A stretch of DNA of 60,657 nucleotides from Chloromonas sp. AAM2 (lineage: Eukaryota > Chlorophyta > Chlorophyceae > Chlamydomonadales > Chlamydomonadaceae). The stretch is taken from NCBI GenBank assembly GCA_004335635.1, contig QAXH01006314.1, forward strand, positions 1-60,657, in the 5' to 3' direction. Position 1 is the stretch's first letter. Every line of letters starts with the position of its first letter. Positions 25,701 through 40,993 of this stretch are shown piece by piece. The position numbers and the translations under genes were made by a program. The notes under the pieces are model-generated. The model was not told the origin of the DNA and did not search any database. It worked only from the letters and a program-made list of their open reading frames with translations.

Positions 25701-26280
25701 TGTCGGAGAAGGCATCTGGCACAAACTGCAGGGCACGAAGCAATGCCTTCTGTATCCCTTTTCTAATCCAAGGTGTGCCAGGCATGCCAGGCCAGGCTTG
25801 CATTGGACACATGCCTAATCCCTGGCATGCATCACTTACCAGTGCAGTCTACTAGGGCATGCAGACAAGGTGTTGGGTCGGCCGGCAAAATCAGGCGTGT
25901 ACAAGTCGTCTTGCATACACTCAATCGCTTTCCTTTCCGTGGTATGTTTCCGGCCTGTTGTAGCATGCTTGCATCACAGCGGGCATCACCTTGGCTTGCG
26001 GTTTGTCCCTCTGCCCTAGCAGGGTTCAGTGCCGGGTGCGACCCCCAGCATGGTGGGCGAGGGCGATGCCAACGAGCTGTACCTGAGCAGCACCGGCCGG
26101 GGCGGGCGGCGTGGGCGGCCGGCAAAGAGAAGCCAAGACGCTGATGACGACTTTGGCGACTTTGAAGCCGGGGGTGCGCAGCAAGGTGCAGGCATTCTCG
26201 GCGACACTGATTTCGACTTTGATGGGCAGGGACAGCCGCCCGAAGACCCGGATTTGATGGATAACTGGAGCTTGAGATGA
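4779..26280 (+). CDS. plastid-targeted SAP-domain / tandem D-Ala-D-Ala ligase-like fusion protein, 2073 aa
   Basis: Forty-seven exons stay in one frame: 4779-4900, 5086-5196, 5378-5590, 6632-6728, 7018-7076, 7541-7619, 7840-7914, 8197-8376, 8630-8771, 9274-9350, 9640-9735, 9946-10002, 10551-10673, 10982-11093, 11411-11586, 11731-11814, 12176-12347, 12573-12681, 13136-13265, 13575-13694, 13955-14014, 14219-14285, 14526-14626, 14990-15109, 15440-15580, 15862-15954, 16187-16369, 16604-16742, 16901-17013, 17146-17223, 17538-17663, 18158-18243, 18730-18817, 19055-19144, 19400-19549, 19906-20004, 20386-20514, 20945-21026, 21352-21587, 21789-21885, 22185-22288, 22742-22801, 23268-23488, 23796-24522, 24949-25074, 25477-25590, 26023-26280. 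The ATG at 4779 opens an Arg/Ala/Ser/Val-rich, acid-free start like a chloroplast transit peptide. Order: SAP-like modules, ligase half 1, linker, ligase half 2, acidic tail. Land-plant Ddl is also a tandem fusion but lacks SAP modules. The lost ligase motifs suggest a non-catalytic or altered role. Two neighbouring genes is the main alternative, but no stop or start separates the parts. Confidence 0.8.
6129..6150. repeat. (TGCA)n microsatellite in intron 3
   Basis: Five and a half TGCA units inside the 1041-base third intron of the SAP-ligase gene. The unit is self-complementary, so the array can form a hairpin. Confidence 0.9.
8781..8862. repeat. CATG-rich imperfect repeat in intron 9
   Basis: Imperfect repetition of GAGCATGAACATG/GTGCATGTGTGTGAG-type units just after the exon ending at 8771. 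It is intronic, because the frame continues at 9274. Confidence 0.7.
10982..16742 (+). other. first D-Ala-D-Ala ligase-like half (exons 14-28)
   Basis: Residues about 478-1079 align in order with the first half of plant Ddl: ILFGAPAGG at the N-lobe glycine loop, PPVLGSGSLPAARANK, the ATP-grasp loop FMVKPAVGSSGHGVV (residues about 748-762), PVALMPTEVEI, KYHHPPRLP, GARVDGWV and FFTDVNPG (about 1014-1021). The ATP-grasp lysine and the metal-region Asn of DVN are kept. The N-lobe Glu of the usual SAERxxS signature and the HGxxGEDGxxQ loop are not recognisable. Plant Ddl halves are normally about 450 residues, so this half is expanded. Confidence 0.75.
16901..19549 (+). other. inter-lobe linker without recognised fold (exons 29-35)
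   Basis: Residues about 1080-1323 separate the two ligase halves. The segment is acidic and helix-prone (TEWREQQWLLAAENQQ, REFELEQ, LPYALAEDWDPQ), rich in Glu, Asp, Leu and Ala, with no catalytic motif. In plant Ddl the halves follow each other with only a short connector, so this 240-residue spacer is extra. I do not recognise it. Confidence 0.6.
17359..17383. repeat. (ATCAA)n microsatellite in intron 30
   Basis: Five tandem ATCAA units within the intron 17224-17537 of the SAP-ligase gene. Confidence 0.85.
19906..25074 (+). other. second D-Ala-D-Ala ligase-like half (exons 36-45)
   Basis: Residues 1324-1950 follow the second half of plant Ddl: VWLLVGGTPESTDKALSAAR, LWA-type LPMAQ, VVPMLRGGAGAAVVQLLQDQ, ALYTGSGPIASMVCVDK, the ATP-grasp loop ICVRPTAGADGVGIARL (about 1620-1636), FEPWVETD, VRLDAFVARETGDLMVIEVD and the ending GSLVYQQ. 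The ATP-grasp Lys is Arg, the GEDG loop is replaced by AGAA, and the metal-binding Asn of EVNT is Asp in EVDT. Exon 44 (727 bases) also carries a Lys/Ser/Thr/Glu-rich insertion of about 100 residues between the two C-lobe motifs. Confidence 0.75.
25477..26280 (+). other. acidic C-terminal tail (exons 46-47)
   Basis: Residues 1951-2073 are strongly acidic and have no ligase counterpart. Exon 46 is rich in Glu, Asp and Met. Exon 47 has a basic patch (GRGGRRGRPAKR, like an AT-hook) followed by DDDFGDFE and DFDFDGQG. The combination of a basic Gly-Arg-Pro patch with SAP modules supports a nucleic-acid-associated role, as inference only. The last intron ends in tandem acceptors TAGCAG (26017-26022). 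Confidence 0.65.
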
Positions 26281-28111
26281 CCACCCTGTTCATTTACCGC
26301 AACCCTGATTTTCAAAGCCAAAGTTTACCTCGGGAAAGCTCTGACGACAATCTTGCATAAGCTCGTGAACCTGACAGTGGCCTGACCTTAGGCCAGCAGA
26401 AAAGTTCAAGTTGTGTTGACAGGCGGAGACGAGCATTGTCAAGACCCCTGACTTCAGACTGACACAAGTTAGTGGCTTGGAACAAGTTCTGGACAGGCAC
26501 ATGCTGTTTTATGGCAATGGCCTGGCTGCAGAGACCCAGTGGGTAGGGACTAGCAGGGTCTTAACGACGGCTGGTTGCTGTGTGGTCCCTGTCTCATGTT
26601 TGCCAAGGCTCGTCAGTCATGTCGGTTAGGGAGAGCCAATGGCTGCACATTGTGCCAATCAGTGCTTTTAAGACTTCAACCAATTATGGGTTTTCGCCTT
26701 CAGAGCAACACAGGCTGGGGCAGAGCAACTCTTGGCTTTGTCTGGACACTTATTGCGCTGGCACACATTCTAAGATTAACGCACGACCTGAAACCAAGCG
26801 ACGTGTTATGGCAAGCATCTATTGCCACTGCTGCATCTACTACGGACTTCTGGAGAGCCACTGAAATTGTATCACGGCACTCTCACGATTGTAAGCCGAT
26901 CCTGCACTCCAGGCATGGATGATGCTGGTGTTGACGTAAACCCTGCTTAGGTCGAGCTGCTGGTATTGAAATTGCCGTGGGCCACAGGGTCGAGCTTTTG
27001 CAAAAACCAGTTAATGTCACACACCAGGCGCATGAAAGCAGTGTCGTTCCAGGGCAACGTTAGGACGAGTACACACAGGAACAGGCTTAGGCCACAGGCG
27101 AGTGATTCAGAGTCAATCCAGCCAGCCAGATGTTTTGCAGCATGTGCGTCACAAGCAGCGCTTTGGGCCATGCATTTGGCCACACCTGCACATGCAGGTG
27201 GCCGCTTGCAAGCTGAACAATCACAACAACTTCAAGCTGCTGGTAGGATGGCTGCAGCATCTACTCTTTGTGTCTATTCACTGTGTCTATTCATGGCCTG
27301 CACCAAATGCAGCAAGGGATCTGTTCTCACATCCTGTGAAGCCTCATCTTCAAAACCTCAGCTATCGCAGGAGCTTGCTTCAGACCCAAACATCTGCATC
27401 AGGCATTTGTGTGCCAGCTCGGAACTTGCTGGGGCACTAGCTTGAGGCCAAACGAAGATATCAGCGTGCTGTTATCGATTTTGATTGGTTTTGCCCTCAG
27501 ACAGCCCATTGACGACGTCATGCCGTCCCACAACACGTTCACCACATCGAGCCTGAACTACACAAGCATGCCTAGTACGCACACGTGAAAAGATGGCTTG
27601 AACGTGCCAGCAAGACGACATAGGTACGTCTACCTGCTGGAATGTGCTGTTATCACACACCCACACACATACACCGATACATTCCTTATATACCTGAACA
27701 CATTCGTGTCTGTCGTTGATCGCATTGGATCAGACAAATGCTAGATACCTAGATGACAGTGCGTGCCAGCCTGCCCATGCATCTCCTGCACACGCTTATA
27801 ACCTTCAGGCCAAAGTTGCAAAGTGCGCCTTCTGCTGCCGTACCATGCATCCAGGCACTCAAGGTGTTGCTCTCTTAACACATCATACGGCTGTCTAGGG
27901 CCTACTGAAAGCACTTTGGCAAGTAGCGCTGCCGCCTGCACACCCAGATACTTGGTCTCAGGTGCATCGTGTGTGTGTGTGTGTGTGTGTGTGTGCATAT
28001 GGAATTGCACTGGGAGGGCTACATGTGTACTGCCGCTGTGCTCTCATGTAGCTGTAACAAGCGCAGGCCTGCAGACGAACGTCAGCTGCATGCTGACACG
28101 ACTAAATCTAG
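26281..28111. other. convergent 3' flanks, no firm gene
   Basis: This lies between the stop of the SAP-ligase gene and the stop of the carrier gene. A TGTAA occurs at 26890-26894. A minus-strand reading frame at 26947-27183 contains a hydrophobic stretch (LSLFLCVLVLTLPW) followed by an amphipathic part, and a plus-strand frame covers 26966-27445, but neither has convincing neighbouring exons. A (GT)n run lies at 27969-27995. I call no gene here. Confidence 0.5.
27969..27995. repeat. (GT)n microsatellite
   Basis: Uninterrupted GT dinucleotides, 27 bases, in the 3' flank of the carrier gene. Confidence 0.95.
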
Positions 28112-30711
28112 CTACATGAAAGAGGTAATGCAGGCCATCACAAGGTGCTTTGCCCGACGACCCAGGTCCGGGGCGGTGAGCAGCTGGCGCATCTTGATGT
28201 AGATCTGTTCCTTAAGCATCAGCATGAGAGCTGCATTGAGGGCTGTCTGGAGGAGCTTGGCCTGCAGGCCCTTGAAGAATCCGCCCATGCCCTCCTCCCG
28301 CCAGATGCGGTTGAGGGCGTCAAAGGTTCCTGCAAGGAAGAAATGCAACGTATTTGGGCTGACTGCCGTCCACAAGCAACCGTGCATGATCAGGTGCCGC
28401 TCCATGGCTAGACGCCAGTGGCACACAAACGCATGATATGAGTAACTGTGTGATCACAGCCAGGTGTTTGAGCTCGTTATCACATGGAGACATATCGTAC
28501 ATAAACACAAGTGACTAGACTGGTCATAGCCAGGAGCTCAATGCCACCCACCAGTACATCACCCAGCATGTTTGCCGAGTGAATCTCCTGTACTTGGTGT
28601 AATATTTGAACCAGCGACTCCACTTCAGACGTGCAGCAATGCTTGGCGTGTTCCTCAAACAGCAGCCTCAGTGGCCCGCATCCCAATCCTGCCTAAGCTT
28701 CATCAGAATTGCATACAATGGTACATGCCACAGCCTGAGCCCTAATGTCGCTGACCCACCATTGTACTGCTTCTCTGGCATGCTCTTGCTGGCTGCTTGC
28801 ATGCGGCTCTTGACCACCACTAGCCAATAGGTAGCCAAGGTGGCACCAATCTGCACATGTGGTCCATGTCAACAAACCATTTAGCAATCATGAAATCATG
28901 CAGGTCAGAAGTAACTTGGAACGCCTACACAAGGATTGCGTGTCGCCTACCTTGGATAGAGCACTGGCCAGGAAAGTCTCCCAAGCTGCAAGTTGGATGG
29001 GTGGTAACTGCGCCGTTGCCTGCGCTGCCCCAGCACCTGCCACTGCTTCAGACCCTGCCTCTGCCTGGTGTTGATCTGTCTTTCCTGTGTTGGCGCTTGC
29101 TGCTCTGGGTGATTCACGTTGACTCCAAGACGATGAACCTTGCTCAGCAGTGCGCCACCCTGAGCTGCCTGAACTGCTCGCCACTCCTTCATCATCCAAA
29201 GCAAGCACTTGGCGCTGGCTATTGGCATTGACATGGTCAAACGCAGCAGTGGAAGTGGACTCCTCGCTCGTTCCACGGCTGCAGTTGTCTGACACCGGCT
29301 GTGCAGCTGTGGCTGTACTCTGCTGCTGCTGCTGCAGCTGCTTGCTTAACTGTGCAGCAAGGCGTCTTCGCTTCCATGCACGCAATGCTCTGAGTATCTG
29401 CTCATAGAGCATGAATTGGATGCTGGGGTTGGAGATGAGGACAAGGGAGGGCAGGAGGCCTGCCCAGAAACCGCCAATGCCTGATTCTGACCGGATGCTA
29501 CGGACGATGGAGCTCACAGTGGGTGCTTCCTTGCTGTGGCCATCCATGTACGACTTTTTCAAAGCCTGTGATGGCAAACGCAGCATGAATGCTTCGTGAA
29601 TGTGACGCTACAAAAACGTGAGTGCATGCTAGCACCGCAGTGTCAAGAAAGGTGACATCAGCATGCAGCGGCAGGTGTGGACAGGCAATATGCAGAATCT
29701 CCACTGCATCTAAACTTGCCAGGACCAATGTTGTAGTCCAACGCAGCAGTACAAGACCTTCGCCCACTGCCAGGCGCAGCCTCTCCCACACACACACCTG
29801 CATCCTGGTGGCTACCACTGAGGCTGGCATGGTGATCAGCTGGTTGCCCACTGCTGCAATGGCCGGGACAAGTAAGGAGGCCAAGAAACCGATGTCCTGG
29901 TCCTTGCTGCTGCTTTGTGCAGGGCTCGCTGCAAGGCCCATGCCTGCCCTTCTCCTTGACACTGCCAGGTCCCTCAACCGATTGTACAGGAAAAAGTAGA
30001 CCCCTGCTGACACATGCAAGTACAACGCGAGAGTCGGAGTCCAAGGTATGCCAAGCAGGAAGCGGGCAAGGTTGTGGGCATGCAGACACATGTACGCTTG
30101 CAGCAGCAGCAGCAGCCATGCGTGCATACTGTGCAAAACATGTGCAAAAGGAGAGACGTATGCATGCCAATGTATTGATAGGATCAGGGCGCGCGAGAAG
30201 AACACGCATCAGTGTGACATGGCGGAGTTAATGTCCAGACTTGAGGCCAGACCATGCAAAATTGACAGTCGGCCAATGTCAGGGTAGGCAAGGTTTGGGG
30301 TTGGAAAAGCTCATGCACATGGTGTGGCAGAGGCAAAGAAGTCATGGCAGCATTCGACAGACACCACACAAAGACACATCAAGCACTGGCCGTCAATGTG
30401 CAGCAGAGTCACCATGGAGTTGCACATGAGTTCAGTGACAGTTGCACCTAACAGAAGGTCGGCACTGACAGCCTTGGATCCGCCCACGCGCCTGATGACA
30501 ATGCGGACTCCACGATGTTCGGCTCTATGCCGACGTAAAGCCCCGGGAGCTTGTAGCGCAGTACGATGTCAAGAATTCCATTTGCCTGCTTTGAATCGCT
30601 CTGCAGAGCCTGGAGCGTATAAATGGTTTTCAGGGGATATGTGGCCAGCAGAGCGATAATGGAGCCGGAGACACCAGCTGCAGCGTCCACCACTGCATCC
30701 GGCACCACCAT
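28112..30711 (-). CDS. mitochondrial carrier family protein, peroxisomal PXN/PMP34-like
   Basis: A six-helix solute carrier. The closest remembered match is the plant peroxisomal carrier PXN (NAD/CoA/adenylates), a relative of animal PMP34. Five exons: 30711-30492, 30003-29798, 29565-28951, 28850-28760, 28329-28112, giving 449 residues against about 330 for the family. Three repeats are visible: [12 protein letters not shown], then [15 protein letters not shown] with [20 protein letters not shown], then [13 protein letters not shown] with [19 protein letters not shown]. The extra length is a Gln/Ser/Ala-rich insertion of about 118 residues between repeats two and three (residues about 211-329). 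The third signature has Trp where Pro is expected. Exon 1 is best joined through a GC-AG intron (donor at 30491-30490), because no GT donor restores the [10 protein letters not shown] reading. The substrate is inferred from similarity only. Confidence 0.88.
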
Positions 30712-31491
30712 CTCGGAAACTTTGTTTAGATGGTTGGCGTGTGACAAGAGAAAAGGCTGCAACTAGACAGGTCCTATCTGGCTCTGTTCCTTCCAGACAT
30801 CCTGTGTGTTTGAACCTTGTAAGGGGGAGCGTGCAAGCCGTTTGCTGACGTCATGCACACCAACGGCTGAGGTTACTTTGCACATCACAAAGAGCTGTTA
30901 TACGCCCGAGTGATATGCTGTTCGCTCAACAAGCATCAGAGCTCGGCCATGACAGGGGCTGGACAGGATGGAGTGATTGGTATGTTGTGCGAGGCAAAAG
31001 CATTATCAAGCATAGGCCATCAACAAAATGAAGATTGCCAGCTCCATGTATGATCTTTGTAAAGCCCTGAGCACTTTGAGGTTGGCGGGCATATGTCTCT
31101 ATAAACAGCTAGCAATGAGCTGAGCTAGCAACAAATTGCTTTCCTTGGAGTTCCTGTCTATTCTACATCTTGGAGTTCCTGTCTATTCTACATCTTATAC
31201 AGGAGCATAGCTGTAGAGTCAAGCTGGTCAGGGCCATGGACACCTAGTCGGGGCAGGGAAAAGCTCTTTCCTCCGAAGAAACGGCCACCGCCACGTGACT
31301 GCACGCAGCACCGGCACGCAGCACCGGCCTGAAGCCCGGTGGTCGCAAGAAAGTCTTGCGTACTTACCAGAGTATTGCTGTTTGCGTTCTCGCCGTTTCA
31401 TATCTACAAGGAAACAATTGCACTCAGGAGTTAACACCCTCAGCGCGCAACCCTTCACCAGCCCACCACCAGCTGTGGGCGCCAGCCCAGC
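30712..31491. promoter_or_regulatory. divergent upstream region between carrier and ELP3 genes
   Basis: The carrier starts at 30711 (minus) and ELP3 at about 31492 (plus), so both 5' regions and probably 5' UTR sequence lie here. A 25-base sequence is tandemly repeated twice at 31145-31194. No other structure is clear. Confidence 0.45.
31145..31194. repeat. 25-base tandem repeat, two copies
   Basis: The unit TTGGAGTTCCTGTCTATTCT plus ACATC is present twice head to tail upstream of ELP3. Confidence 0.85.
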
Positions 31492-39103
<7,612 letters not shown>

Positions 39104-39471
39104 CTAGACTGGGCTCACATGTGAAATGAACTGACAGCGTGTTCGAGCGTAAGGGTCAGTTTGAGTGTAAGATTGTCGAGAGCATTGGCACTCGGCACTT
39201 GACTTGAGCGAGGCAAGAGATACTGTGAGCTGCACTTGTATGACAGCCCTGCACAGGGAAGCTGAGTTATCATAACCGTTCTTTAACAGCTCCTGACTTG
39301 AAGGTCGTTGGTCCAGCCGGCCACATTGCCCTTCTAACCTCAGCTAAGGTTGATCAATAGTTTGATTGTTGATGTACAAACTGATCGCACCGACGGTGGA
39401 TTTCTGTAGACCCTAGGGTGTCCACGACATGAGCTCTAATGTGTGTTCCAAACGATAATTTTTGGGCTGTT

Positions 39472-39881
39472 TGTCGTGACTTAATGGTACTTGTCTGAAT
39501 CGCCTACATACCCCCCACGGCACTCATGATTTAGGAGTAGAGTGTCGTTTAACTAGGTGATAACTAGTAGCTATGGACGCAATTACTACTGAAGTAGGGC
39601 ATTCAGCAGCATATGTACAACACTCAACGCTATCTCATACACTCTATAGATGAGTCATGGACTAGCCATGCTCTGGCACCGAAGTGCTCCTTAATTAGGA
39701 TGCGATGAATTCACTACGCATCCCCGAAATCTCCATGGCCCATTCCTATTTTAATAGTTGCCATGGTAGCCACTTGGACCGTAGGGTGGTGGTGGTGGTG
39801 GCTGATTAGGCGGGTACCCTTGAAATGGCTGATTAGGCGGGTACTGTTCAGCTGGGGCTCCGAAATTTCTAGAGAACCCTT
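39472..39881. repeat. element-end repeat, first copy (cut by assembly gap)
   Basis: Begins TGTCGTGACTTAATGG directly after copy A and matches 40194-40615 over its whole length, with small differences. It stops at the run of N. It could be a duplicated element end or part of an LTR. Confidence 0.85.
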
Positions 39882-39929
39882 NNNNNNNNNNNNNNNNNNN
39901 NNNNNNNNNNNNNNNNNNNNNNNNNNNNN
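39882..39929. other. assembly gap (48 N)
   Basis: The bases are unknown. The gap lies inside the repeated element-end sequence, where misassembly is most likely. Confidence 0.99.
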
Positions 39930-40193
39930 GGTGGGGTCCCCTCTTCTCGTGTCCTAGCTCCCCACCTTGTAATCACTTGAAGTGAAGTGAGGCATGTGCA
40001 GGCGGCTGCAGCCCTTGAAATCGTTTATGGGTGGATACATGCCCCATGGGTGAGGGGCAGGTTGGCGGGTACACTTGGGTGATGTGATGCTGTATACCAC
40101 ATTCACATACCGTCGTTGTGCTGTTACACTGGAAATGGAAATGTCTGAAAATGAAAATGAAAATGTAAATGTAATGTTTAAAGTAATGTAATG
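39930..40193. other. spacer between the two element-end copies, no gene
   Basis: Non-coding. It ends in a purine-rich GAAAATGAAAATG and AATGTAATG run (about 40130-40193) directly before the second element-end copy. The run could be a decayed polypurine tract or a simple repeat. Confidence 0.5.
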
Positions 40194-40615
40194 TGTCGTG
40201 ACTTAATGGTGCTTGTCTGAATTATGTAACAAAAGGAATTGTCTACATACCCCCCACGGCACTCATGATTTAGGAGTAGAGTGTGGTTTAACTAGGCGAT
40301 AACTACATAAAGGACGCACTTACTACATAAGTAGGGCATTCAGCAGCATATGTACAACACTCAACTCTATCTCATACACTCTATAGTTGAGGCATGGACT
40401 AGCCATGCTCTGGCACCGAAGTGCTCCTTTATTAGGATGCGATGAATTCACTACGCATCCCCGAAATCTCCATGGCCCATTCCTATTGTAATAGTTGCCA
40501 TGGTAGCCACTTGGCCCGTAGGGTGGTGGTGGTGGCTGATTAGGCGGGTACCCTTCAAATGGCTGATTAGGCGGTTACTGTTCAGCTGGGGCTCCGAAAT
40601 TTCTAGAGAACCCTT
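40194..40615. repeat. element-end repeat, second copy
   Basis: Matches 39472-39881. On the minus strand its proximal part encodes a Pro/Gly/Tyr/Asn-rich segment (PPPPPYGPSGYHGNYYNRNG), so the repeat covers the 3' end of a reading frame plus following non-coding sequence. Confidence 0.85.
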
Positions 40616-40930
40616 GCTGGCCCCTGCCTCGTCTGCCTCTTGGCGAGAGTTGCTGACCGCCAGGCACGCGTCCACCAGCTGTTGGACGAGGGGGTGGGTG
40701 CACTACGGGGTAGACCGGCGCTGATGCAGCACTAGCCGGGATCTGCGGGACTTGGCGAGCTCTGGTTTGCGCAGGGCGTTACTAGCCCATGCACTAGCGA
40801 ACCAGACGAACCAAGTGTGCTCTACCATGCTGGGACCGGCAGTGCTAGGAACAAGATGATCGCGTAACTTATCTAGCCACTGTTGGCGAGGCATGGGCGC
40901 GTGAAATAGGTGGATGGTAATAATACGCAC
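40460..40930 (-). pseudogene. Gag-like, Pro/Gly/Asn-rich reading frame of the retroelement
   Basis: Read downstream of the integrase on the minus strand. One frame contains RQQWLDKLRDHLVPSTAG and VEHTWFVWFASAWASN, then a frame change leads into a Pro-, Gly-, Tyr- and Asn-rich tail (PPNQPFEGYPPNQP, YGPSGYHGNYYNRNG). A composition of helical segment plus low-complexity basic tail is usual for a Gag or a packaging protein, but the position after integrase is unusual. Frame breaks mean it is not intact. Function is not claimed. Confidence 0.45.
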
Positions 40931-40993
40931 ACCACACTGCCCGCGAATTGGCAGAACAGGGGCAGCAATATATCACCCCAAAACGGCGGAATC

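Noticed and set aside
26947..27183. Minus-strand 78-codon frame with a hydrophobic stretch as a membrane-protein gene
   Set aside because: No start context, no companion exons and no known motif. It is recorded only as part of the unassigned 3' flank.
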